Assembly: GCA_015490255.1 (NCBI GenBank)
Contig: WFYF01000258.1
Location: forward strand, 1-5,414
Reading direction: 5' to 3'
Source: Caldifarciminota bacterium
Lineage (GTDB): Bacteria; Hydrothermota; Hydrothermia; S141-80
Length of the DNA: 5,414 nucleotides
Shown here: positions 1-5,014 of the stretch, one piece after another
How the letters are laid out: each line of letters begins with the position of its first letter
Position numbering within the stretch: the stretch's first letter is position 1
Translations under genes and position numbers: made by a program
Notes under the pieces: generated by a model
What the model was told of the DNA's origin: nothing
The model's database searches: none
Seen by the model: the letters and a program-made list of their open reading frames with translations, nothing else

Positions 1-89
1 GGCCCGGATATGTGGTGATTTACCGCCGTCTCCGGGCCACACCCGATCCGGGGGCGGGAACGACCGCAGAGGCTCCGGAGGAAGGATAA
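1..89 (+). CDS. C-terminal end of an upstream gene (partial, unidentified)
   Basis: Reading in the frame whose first complete codon is at position 3, the sequence stays open for 28 codons and ends at TAA 87-89. The translated tail begins PGYVVIYRRLRATPDPGAG and then becomes acidic. A hydrophobic YVVIY stretch followed by RRLR could be the end of a membrane segment with its cytoplasmic flank, but that is a guess. Codon third positions are mostly G or C, as in the operon genes, and the other two + frames read less like protein. The segment is too short to assign a family. The TAA is followed by about 115 nt without an obvious gene before the next promoter. Confidence 0.4.
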   Translation, partial: PGYVVIYRRLRATPDPGAGTTAEAPEEG

Positions 90-205
90 AACAGCATTTC
101 GCGAGTTCTGCAAAGTTTCCGTGCGACTCCATCCGGAACCTCATGATTTTTGCGCGAAGGGCCGGGGTCCTATCCTCTGAATCTCTGGCACGCCAGGGCG
201 GATTT
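90..205. other. intergenic stretch upstream of the operon
   Basis: This region has visibly lower GC than the genes downstream and no supported reading frame. A weak stem (CTGG 185-188 with CCAG 193-196, loop CACG) precedes a short T run at 203-207. It is too small to call a terminator with confidence. A GGAGGAAGG string at 77-85 resembles a Shine-Dalgarno but lies inside the end of the upstream frame and has no start codon at a useful distance. Confidence 0.5.
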
Positions 206-234
206 TTGCAAAACCCTCGCCGAACGTGTATAAT
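206..234 (+). promoter_or_regulatory. sigma-70-type promoter for the six-gene operon
   Basis: A -35 element TTGCAA (206-211) is followed by a 17-nt spacer and a perfect -10 element TATAAT (229-234). Transcription would start near 241, giving a leader of about 34 nt before the ATG at 275. The -35 element sits inside a perfect 10-bp palindrome, TTTTGCAAAA (204-213), which may be chance or a protein-binding site. No comparable promoter is visible between the downstream genes, so this is the likely source of the operon transcript. It was identified by consensus match only. If the organism is a true Bacteroidete, whose promoters use a different consensus, the assignment would weaken. Confidence 0.7.
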
Positions 235-262
235 TTGAACCCTTCCATTCCCGGAAAAACAA

Positions 263-268
263 AGGAGG
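263..268 (+). promoter_or_regulatory. strong Shine-Dalgarno deciding the start at 275
   Basis: AGGAGG ends 6 nt before the ATG at 275. It is the best ribosome-binding site at the head of the operon, and it selects the small basic protein rather than the GTG at 226. That GTG overlaps the -10 promoter element and would lie upstream of the predicted transcription start. Confidence 0.8.
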
Positions 269-274
269 AACTGG

Positions 275-370
275 ATGCCCTGCGGACGCAAACGCAAACT
301 GAAGAAAATCAAGAAGCACAAACTCAAAAAGCGCCGCAAAAAGATGCGCCACAAGAAGAAAAAACGCTGA
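275..370 (+). CDS. 31-residue Lys/Arg-rich COX24/AURKAIP1 (mS38/bS22-like) small-subunit ribosomal protein
   Basis: This reads MPCGRKRKLKKIKKHKLKKR, then a further basic tail rich in K, R and H, ending at TGA 368-370. About two thirds of its residues are Lys or Arg. The spacing of KRKxKKIxxHKxKKRxxxxRHKKK matches, from memory, the tiny COX24/AURKAIP1-domain proteins annotated in Bacteroidota. These are related to mitochondrial mS38 and to the extra small-subunit protein bS22 of mycobacteria. A protein of this kind would bind 16S rRNA in the 30S subunit; that role is inferred from the family. It has a strong Shine-Dalgarno and a well-placed promoter, and it is the first gene of the operon. Its stop overlaps the next start (TGATG, one shared base). 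It lies in a different frame from the long open frame that covers it and is easily missed by length cut-offs. Chance K/R-rich frames occur, but the ribosome-binding site, the start and the family-like pattern together make that unlikely. Confidence 0.8.
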   Translation: MPCGRKRKLKKIKKHKLKKRRKKMRHKKKKR

Positions 371-1155
371 TGAAACTTTCCGGTAGGGTGGCCCTGATCA
401 CCGGGGCCAGCCGGGGAATCGGCGAAGCCCTGGCCCGGGAACTGGCCCGGGAGGGGGTTCATCTCGTGCTGGGGGCCCGGAACCGGGAAAAGGTGGAGGC
501 CCTGGCCAGAGAACTCCGGGAAAAGTACGGCATCCGGGCTCTGGGACGCCGGCTGGACGTGACGGACCGCACTTCCATCCGGGATTTTGTGGGTGCGGCG
601 CTGGAGGAGATGGACTCCCTGGACATCCTGGTGAACAACGCGGGCGTGGGATTTGAGGGCCCCATTGAAACAGTGGAACAGGAAGACTATGACCTTGTGA
701 TGAAGACCAACCTGGACGGCGCCTTCTGGATGGCCCGGGAGGTGGTCCCAGTGATGAAACAGCAGGGTCAGGGCATGATTGTGAACATCTCCAGCCTGGC
801 CGGCTATGTGGGCCTTCCCCGGTGGAGCCTCTATCACATGTCCAAATTCGGTCTGCGGGGGTTTACGGAATCTCTCCGCCTGGAACTCAAACCCTTCGGC
901 ATCCACGTAATGGGGGTCTATCCGGGACCAGTGAAAACCGGCTTTTTCCAGCACGCGGTGGTGAAGGAAAAGCGCACCCTGGAGGCCCGGGGTGGCCGGT
1001 ATCTCTCCCCGGAGAAAATGGCCCGGGCCATCGTCCGGGGGATGAAAGGCCGGAAGCGGGACGTGTTCGGCACCTTCTCCTGGTGGCTTATCGCCGCCCT
1101 GGCATCCCGGTATCCCGCCCTCGCCGACTGGGCAATCCTCCGGTTCGGACCATGA
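370..1155 (+). CDS. short-chain dehydrogenase/reductase (classical SDR, NADP(H)-type)
   Basis: The 261-residue product is the usual length for a classical SDR oxidoreductase, a soluble Rossmann-fold enzyme that reduces or oxidises a carbonyl/alcohol group. Visible motifs in order are: the nucleotide-binding TGASRGIG (residues 11-18); an Arg after strand beta-2 (GAR, 35-37), which favours NADP(H); DVT (63-65); NNAG (89-92); the structural Asn in KTN (114); ISS (140-142) with the catalytic Ser; the YxxxK pair Y155/K159; and PGPVKT (185-190). The start at 370 is preferred over the in-frame GTG at 226. The extra 48 residues from 226 are low-complexity and polar, overlap the basic small gene and would begin inside the promoter. 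The ATG overlaps the preceding stop as TGATG, and no separate strong Shine-Dalgarno is visible, suggesting translational coupling. The last 24 residues are hydrophobic and Trp-rich (FSWWLIAALASRYPALADW) and may contact membrane or a partner. The substrate cannot be told from sequence. Confidence 0.92.
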   Translation: MKLSGRVALITGASRGIGEALARELAREGVHLVLGARNREKVEALARELREKYGIRALGRRLDVTDRTSIRDFVGAALEEMDSLDILVNNAGVGFEGPIETVEQEDYDLVMKTNLDGAFWMAREVVPVMKQQGQGMIVNISSLAGYVGLPRWSLYHMSKFGLRGFTESLRLELKPFGIHVMGVYPGPVKTGFFQHAVVKEKRTLEARGGRYLSPEKMARAIVRGMKGRKRDVFGTFSWWLIAALASRYPALADWAILRFGP

Positions 1156-1862
1156 AATTCGCCCGCGTTCTGGTGGGGGACGAGATCCTGGAACTTTCCT
1201 TCTCCGGCGAGCGCCCTACGGTGTCCGGTCTGCTGCTTCCCCCCGCAACCCCCCGCCAGATCTTCGGGGTGGGCCTCAACTTCGCCGATCATATTGGGGA
1301 AACGGGAAGCCTTCAGAAGGTGCCCGAGACCCCGGTGATCTTCATGAAACCCCTCTCCAGCCTGGCTGCCCCCGGCCAGTCCGTGCGCCTGCCCCGGGAG
1401 GTGGGCCGGGTGGACTATGAGGGAGAGCTCGCCGTGGTGGTGGGAGAGACCCTCCACCGGGCCTCCCCGGAGGAAGCCCGGGAAGCCATCCGGGGCTATA
1501 CCCTGGCCCTGGACGTGACCGCCCGGGACCTCCAGAAAGCCGAACCGCAATGGATCCGGGCCAAGGGGTATGTGACCTTCTGTCCTCTGGGGCCCTACCT
1601 TGTGCCGGAATTCCCGGAACACGCAACGCTCACCACCCGGGTGAACGGTGAAATCCGCCAGCAGGCACCCCTTTCGGCCATGATTCGCAAACCCTGGGAA
1701 ATCCTGTCGTTTATCAGCCAGTTCGCCGTCCTGTTTCCGGAGGACGTGGTGCTCCTCGGAACCCCGCGGGGGGTGGGGCCGCTTTCCCCCGGCGATCAGG
1801 TTGAGGTGGAGGTCCCCGACATCGGGGTGCTCCGTGTGCCCGTGGAGGCGGAGGATGCCTGA
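1152..1862 (+). CDS. fumarylacetoacetate hydrolase (FAH) family protein, FAHD1-like
   Basis: The 236-residue product has the compact C-terminal FAH fold, the length expected for acylpyruvate hydrolase, oxaloacetate decarboxylase or 2-hydroxyhepta-2,4-diene-1,7-dioate isomerase-type members. Visible signatures are GVGLNFADHIGE (residues 39-50), with the His/Glu pair H47 and E50; YEGELAVVV (89-97), carrying metal ligands E90 and E92; LDVTARDLQ (120-128), with the third ligand D121; AKGYVTFCPLGP (137-148), with the conserved Lys; and GTPRGVG (203-209). All divalent-metal ligands are present, so it should be active. The ATG overlaps the SDR stop as ATGA (1152-1155). A longer in-frame opening back to 822 is just the shadow of the SDR gene. 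No strong ribosome-binding site precedes the start, again pointing to coupled translation. An acylpyruvate- or oxaloacetate-type beta-keto acid substrate is inferred from the family; the exact one is unknown. Confidence 0.92.
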   Translation: MKFARVLVGDEILELSFSGERPTVSGLLLPPATPRQIFGVGLNFADHIGETGSLQKVPETPVIFMKPLSSLAAPGQSVRLPREVGRVDYEGELAVVVGETLHRASPEEAREAIRGYTLALDVTARDLQKAEPQWIRAKGYVTFCPLGPYLVPEFPEHATLTTRVNGEIRQQAPLSAMIRKPWEILSFISQFAVLFPEDVVLLGTPRGVGPLSPGDQVEVEVPDIGVLRVPVEAEDA

Positions 1863-2688
1863 TCTGGAGCAGGTCTGGGAAGCGTTGCTTCAGGATTATA
1901 CCCGGGGCTCCAGTCTGATCTTTGTGGAAACCCTGAGCCTTCTGGAGCGCTTTGCCCGGGAGGGAGAGGACATCCGTCCCCGGCTTTCGGCCATGCGGGA
2001 AGCCCATCCCACCATGGCCCTGCTCATCAAACTGGAACGGATCCTGAGCGAACAGCCACCCCGTCCAGAAGACCTGGTGGCCATCCGGAAGTCGTTCTTA
2101 AAAGCGCAGGATCGTGCTGTCCAGCACGCCGTTGACGTGCTCCTCAAACTCCGCCCCGCTCGCCTCCTCACCTACTCCTACAGCGGCATGGTGCTGGAGA
2201 CCCTGAAGCGCCTGCGCACCCACCGTCCCGCGGTGATCATCTCGGAAGGACGCCCGGACCTGGAAGGGAAGGTCCTGGCCGAGCAGATCGCCGCCCTGGG
2301 CTATCCGGTGATCTATACCACCGATATGGGCCTCTTTCCCCTCCTCCAGGATGTCCGGGTGGTCCTGGTGGGCGCGGATGCGGTGGTTCCCTGGGGAGTG
2401 GTGAACAAGGCCGGCACCTCCGGGGTGTGTGCGGTGGGCCGGCGGATGGAGAAAGAGGTGCTGGCCCTGTCGGTCTCCTTCAAGTTCCTGACCCTTGAAG
2501 AAAGCCGGCGCTTCGCTTTCCAGGACGCCCCGGACGGACTGTGGGAGGACGCCCCCTCCAACGTCACCGCCCGCGTCCCCCTCTTTGACGTCACCCCCTT
2601 TGACGATTTCTCCGGCATCATCACGGAAAACGGCATCCTCTCCCCCACCGAAGCCCGCCTGCTCACCGAACAGGAGGTCACCTGGTGA
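1855..2688 (+). CDS. eIF-2B alpha/beta/delta-like (IF-2B family) protein
   Basis: The 277-residue product belongs to the IF-2B superfamily, which includes eukaryotic eIF2B regulatory subunits, archaeal homologues, methylthioribose-1-phosphate isomerase (MtnA) and ribose-1,5-bisphosphate isomerase. A helical N-terminal part (about 1-95) is followed by the Rossmann-like half: LLTYSYSGMVLETL (104-117), SEGRPDLEG (130-138, the ESRP-type motif), VLVGADAVVPWG (170-181), NKAGTSGVCAVG (184-195) and FDVTP (244-248). The Asp of GAD (D175), catalytic in MtnA, is kept. The position of the MtnA catalytic Cys (in its THCN motif) appears to be Ser108 in TYSYS, which looks more like eIF2B-alpha. The product may therefore bind sugar phosphates or nucleotides without MtnA-type isomerisation; this is inference. 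GGAGG (1844-1848) lies 6 nt before the ATG, and the start overlaps the FAH stop by 8 nt. A longer frame from 1801 lies inside the FAH gene and is not needed. Confidence 0.85.
   Translation: MPDLEQVWEALLQDYTRGSSLIFVETLSLLERFAREGEDIRPRLSAMREAHPTMALLIKLERILSEQPPRPEDLVAIRKSFLKAQDRAVQHAVDVLLKLRPARLLTYSYSGMVLETLKRLRTHRPAVIISEGRPDLEGKVLAEQIAALGYPVIYTTDMGLFPLLQDVRVVLVGADAVVPWGVVNKAGTSGVCAVGRRMEKEVLALSVSFKFLTLEESRRFAFQDAPDGLWEDAPSNVTARVPLFDVTPFDDFSGIITENGILSPTEARLLTEQEVTW
2672..2678 (+). promoter_or_regulatory. Shine-Dalgarno supporting the GTG start of ddl
   Basis: AGGAGGT lies within the end of the eIF-2B-like gene and ends 6 nt before GTG 2685. It is the strongest internal ribosome-binding site of the operon and supports a GTG rather than ATG start for the ligase. 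Confidence 0.7.
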
Positions 2689-3647
2689 ACCGTCCGGACC
2701 GGGAGGCTCTGCTTGCGCGGATCGGCGACCGTCCGGTGGTGGTCCTGGCCGGAGGCTGGTCCCGGGAGCGGGAGGTGTCCCTGCGCTCCGGGAAGAACGT
2801 CCACGCCTCGCTGGAACGCCAGGGCTTCCGGGCGGTGCTCCTGGACATGACCCGGAACTACATTCAGGACCTCGTGGCGCTGGACCCCGCCGTGGTGGTG
2901 ATCATGCTCCACGGCCGGCCCGGGGAGGACGGCACGGTTCAGGGGGCGCTGGAAACCCTGGGGATCCCCTACACCGGATCCGGGGTGCTCGCGTCGGCCC
3001 TGGGGATGGACAAATGGCTGTCCACCCTGGTGTTTCAGGCCGCCGGTCTTCCCGTGGTTCCCACCGTCCTCATTCCGGCCTCCTCCCCTCCGCGAAACCA
3101 CGAGGAGGCAATCCGGGCCCTTCCGGCCCCCTACATCGTCAAGCCCCGTGCGGAAGGCTCTTCCATCGGCATGGAGATCTTCCCGGATCTTCCGTCTCTG
3201 CTTGCGGCCCTGCCCCGATTCCAGCAGGAGTTCGGCGACATGCTCGTCCAGCCCTTTCTGGAAGGGCGCACGGTCACCACGGGGATTCTGGGCACAGCCG
3301 AAGAGAGTTTCGCCCTGCCGGTGCTGGAACTCCGGCCCAAAGACCGGCCTTTCTATGACTATGAGGCCAAATATACCCACGGGGCCACCGAATTCATTCT
3401 GCCCGCCGAGCTTCCCGAAGACCTCACGGAAGCCCTTCAGGAAGCCTCCCTCCAGGCCCACCGCCTCCTGGGGTGCCGGGGCTTCTCCCGGGTGGACGGG
3501 CTGGTGGTGGAGGACCGGTTTTATCTCCTGGAGGTGAACACCATCCCGGGGATGACGGACCTTTCCGATCTGCCGGCCCAGGCGAAGGCGGCCGGGATCT
3601 CCTATGACGAACTGGTGCTCTTTATCCTCCAGTCCGCCTTTGCATGA
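2685..3647 (+). CDS. ddl: D-alanine--D-alanine ligase
   Basis: This 320-residue cytoplasmic ATP-grasp enzyme joins two D-alanines for the peptidoglycan stem peptide. Visible features are GGWSREREVSLRSG (residues 23-36), with the D-Ala-binding Glu; LHGRPGEDGTVQG (75-87); PYTGSG (95-100); GMDK (107-110); VKPRAEGSSIGM (152-163), with the Lys that contacts ATP and the catalytic-loop Ser; YDYEAKYTHG (224-233), with the Lys/Tyr pair; GFSRVD (266-271); and LEVNTIPGMT (282-291), with Mg ligands E283 and N285. Length and motif order are normal for Ddl. Tyr230 in the omega loop favours a D-Ala-D-Ala rather than a D-lactate product. One oddity is that the strand usually reading EGxE, whose Glu holds the ATP ribose (E187 in E. 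coli DdlB), reads EGRT (193-196), and E180 aligns with Gln189. Translation starts at GTG, overlapping the previous stop as GTGA. No mur or fts genes are adjacent. Confidence 0.93.
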   Translation: MNRPDREALLARIGDRPVVVLAGGWSREREVSLRSGKNVHASLERQGFRAVLLDMTRNYIQDLVALDPAVVVIMLHGRPGEDGTVQGALETLGIPYTGSGVLASALGMDKWLSTLVFQAAGLPVVPTVLIPASSPPRNHEEAIRALPAPYIVKPRAEGSSIGMEIFPDLPSLLAALPRFQQEFGDMLVQPFLEGRTVTTGILGTAEESFALPVLELRPKDRPFYDYEAKYTHGATEFILPAELPEDLTEALQEASLQAHRLLGCRGFSRVDGLVVEDRFYLLEVNTIPGMTDLSDLPAQAKAAGISYDELVLFILQSAFA

Positions 3648-4435
3648 GACGCGCCATGGTCTTTGAGCGCGCAGGCATCCTCACGGTCGGCCGGGAGGTT
3701 CTGATCGGCCGGATCACCGACACCAACGCCACGTATCTCTCCTATGAACTCACCCGCCGGGGGGTAGCTGTGGTCCGGCGGGTCACCGTGGACGACCATC
3801 CCCGGGAAATCCAGGAAGGGCTCCGTTTTCTGATGGAGAGGGCTCCTCTGGTGGTGACCTGCGGGGGCCTCGGCCCCACGGACGACGACCTCACCCTGGA
3901 AGCGGTATCCCGGGCCCTGCGTCGCCCCCTCCGGGAAGACCCGGAGATCCTTGCCCATCTCCAGAAGCGCCTGGTGGATCTCCGGGGGGAGGAGGCCCTG
4001 AAGGACCCGGCCTATGGGAAAGCCATCCGGAAGATGAGCCGTCTGCCGGAAGGGGCGGTGTGGTTTCCCAACCCCGTGGGAGCCGCGCCGGGGGTGTTTC
4101 TCCCTCACGGGGAGGGCGGGGTACTCCAGCTTCCCGGCGTTCCGGAGGAAATGAAGGCGCTGTTCGGGAAGTTTGTGGAACGCTTTGCGGAACGGTTTCC
4201 CCGGAAAGTCTCGGTGGAGGCGGTGTTTGAAAGCCCTCTTCCCTATGAGGCCCTGCTGGCCCCGCATCTGGAGGCCCTTCGCCGCGCCTTTCCGGATGTG
4301 TATGTGAAAAGCCATGTCCGGCCCGGCGAACGCCCCCGGATCGCCATCCAGGTGTTCGCCGAAAGCGAAGAAACCGCCCGGGCGCGGATTCAGGAAGTGT
4401 GGAACGCCCTGCGCTCACGGCTGGACGCGCCTTAA
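3644..4435 (+). CDS. CinA-like protein, MoCF/COG1058 domain only
   Basis: The 263-residue product matches the N-terminal molybdopterin-binding-like (MoCF) domain of CinA and ends where that part ends. The roughly 160-residue NMN deamidase domain of full-length bacterial CinA (about 410-430 residues) is absent. Motifs are LTVGREVLIGRITDTNATYL (residues 13-32), TCGGLGPTDDDLT (72-84) and NPVGAAPG (143-150), followed by LPGVPEEMKALF from residue 163. In characterised CinA proteins this domain hydrolyses ADP-ribose and related pyrophosphates. The typical GDE or GNE reads GRE (16-18), as I recall from some archaeal single-domain homologues. The ATG at 3644 overlaps the ddl stop as ATGA. An alternative ATG at 3656, giving a product 4 residues shorter, cannot be excluded, because neither start has a clear Shine-Dalgarno. 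It is the last gene of the operon, and TAA 4433-4435 interlocks with a stop on the other strand. Confidence 0.9.
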   Translation: MRRAMVFERAGILTVGREVLIGRITDTNATYLSYELTRRGVAVVRRVTVDDHPREIQEGLRFLMERAPLVVTCGGLGPTDDDLTLEAVSRALRRPLREDPEILAHLQKRLVDLRGEEALKDPAYGKAIRKMSRLPEGAVWFPNPVGAAPGVFLPHGEGGVLQLPGVPEEMKALFGKFVERFAERFPRKVSVEAVFESPLPYEALLAPHLEALRRAFPDVYVKSHVRPGERPRIAIQVFAESEETARARIQEVWNALRSRLDAP

Positions 4436-4722
4436 TATACCGTCAGTCCGGCACCCACGCTCCCCGCATCACCCCCACGGGGCGTGGTGGCATGCAGGCC
4501 CGCCTCAAAATCAGTCTTCCGCCGTAAAGGATCAGAGATCCCAACAGGACCCGCATTTTGAATGACGAAACCTCCGAAACGGTCCTGAAATTCAAATCGG
4601 CAAATTTTTCCAGGCCCTGGAAGCGTATCCGGAGGAAGAATGGCTTTCAGAAACTCCGCAATTCGGTCCACCCAGATGCTTGAAACCTCTCTGACAGGCA
4701 TGGGACATCCCCTGAATTTCAA
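4432..4722 (-). pseudogene. probable displaced 3' part of the lipoprotein gene (frameshifted)
   Basis: On the minus strand a frame open from a TTG at 4722 to TAA 4434-4432 encodes 96 residues. It has no visible ribosome-binding site of its own. Its protein text (for example REVSSIWVDRIAEFLKAILP and then FEFQDRFGGFVIQNAGPVGI) looks more like real protein than the other frame over the same bases, which is rich in Ser, His, Cys and Gly. It ends exactly against the CinA gene with overlapping stop codons, as a genuine gene end in a compact genome might. The best reading is that it continues the lipoprotein starting at 5014 after a one-base shift. Removing one base of the C5 run at 4732-4736 would give a continuous product of about 193 residues. 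A separate small gene is possible but less likely. The family is not recognised. The C-terminus ends in a possible beta strand with a final Tyr. Confidence 0.5.
4456..4487. other. GC-rich imperfect inverted repeat at the convergent junction
   Basis: CACG-CT-CCCCG (4456-4466) can pair with CGGGGCGTG (4478-4486), leaving a 2-nt bulge and an 11-nt loop. One further C-G pair (4455/4487) extends the stem. It lies about 20 nt past the CinA stop, where a terminator for the operon would be expected, but no T tract follows on either strand. It also lies within the possible coding end of the opposing gene. Its role as a terminator is therefore only a suggestion. Confidence 0.3.
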
Positions 4723-5014
4723 CAGGAAGCGCCCCCATCAATTTTTCCACAAACCCGGGAGAGGCCATGACTTTGTTGAGGAGCGAAAAAAGTGTGTCCT
4801 CATACGACGGTGCGTAGCGCGCCAGCGCGAGACTGAGGATCACGAATGCTTCTTCAGGATGCCTTCGCATGAAGGTCACATCCACTGTGTCCACAGGCAC
4901 CTGAGCCAGCGGGCCGGAAGATGGAGCTACGGGCAAACGGGAACACCCTCCCATCCCGGCGATAACCACAAAGGTCAAAAGTGTCAGGGTGCGATGCGCA
5001 CGTGCACAAGCCAT
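4592..5014 (-). CDS. putative lipoprotein, unknown function (probably frameshifted)
   Basis: As it stands the frame encodes 140 residues from ATG 5014 to TGA 4594-4592. The N-terminus is a lipoprotein signal: a basic start (ACARAHR), a hydrophobic core (LTLLTFVVIAGMGG) and then Cys24 in MGGC, with Ser25 after it. Signal peptidase II cleavage and outer-membrane lipidation are therefore expected. Residues about 25-45 form a Pro/Ser-rich linker. Residues 50-100 look helical (HPEEAFVILSLALARYAP, then SLLNKVMASPGFVEKLMG). After about residue 100 the text becomes implausible (MSHACQRGFKHLGG, then ESHSSSGYASR), while another frame becomes protein-like, so the last 40 or so residues are probably wrong. 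An AGGAGG at 5027-5022, 7 nt upstream, strongly supports the start. The gene overlaps the preceding gene by 31 nt and is probably co-transcribed with it. GC content drops to about 50% over 4500-4860. I do not recognise the family. Confidence 0.6.
   Translation of the reverse strand: MACARAHRTLTLLTFVVIAGMGGCSRLPVAPSSGPLAQVPVDTVDVTFMRRHPEEAFVILSLALARYAPSYEDTLFSLLNKVMASPGFVEKLMGALPVEIQGMSHACQRGFKHLGGPNCGVSESHSSSGYASRAWKNLPI

Noticed and set aside
150..176. Possible second promoter, TTGCGC (150-155) and TATCCT (171-176)
   Set aside because: The spacer is 15 nt and the -10 match is poor. The TTGCAA/TATAAT pair just downstream is far better.
226..369. 48-residue N-terminal extension of the SDR from GTG 226
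   Set aside because: It starts within the promoter -10 region, upstream of the predicted transcript start, has low-complexity Q/E/T-rich text, and is a shadow of the basic small gene. The SDR fold begins properly at the ATG at 370.
918..1622. Antisense open frame opposite the SDR and FAH genes
   Set aside because: It covers two confidently identified genes and has shadow-like composition with no recognisable domain.
2495..3358. Alternative + frame of 287 codons over the eIF-2B-like and ddl genes
   Set aside because: It is extremely rich in Pro, Gly, Arg and Ser, and is out of frame with two well-supported genes.
2313..3461. Long antisense open frame of 382 codons across the eIF-2B-like and ddl genes
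   Set aside because: It lies opposite two genes with clear family motifs. Its text is rich in G, R, H, P and Q, typical of a GC-rich shadow frame, and no ribosome-binding site or family motif is visible.
3602..4315. Antisense open frame opposite cinA
   Set aside because: It lies opposite a gene with clear CinA motifs and is rich in H, G, R and P, as expected of a shadow.
4456..4487. Intrinsic terminator for the operon
   Set aside because: A bulged stem exists, but no T tract follows on either strand, so it is listed only as an inverted repeat.
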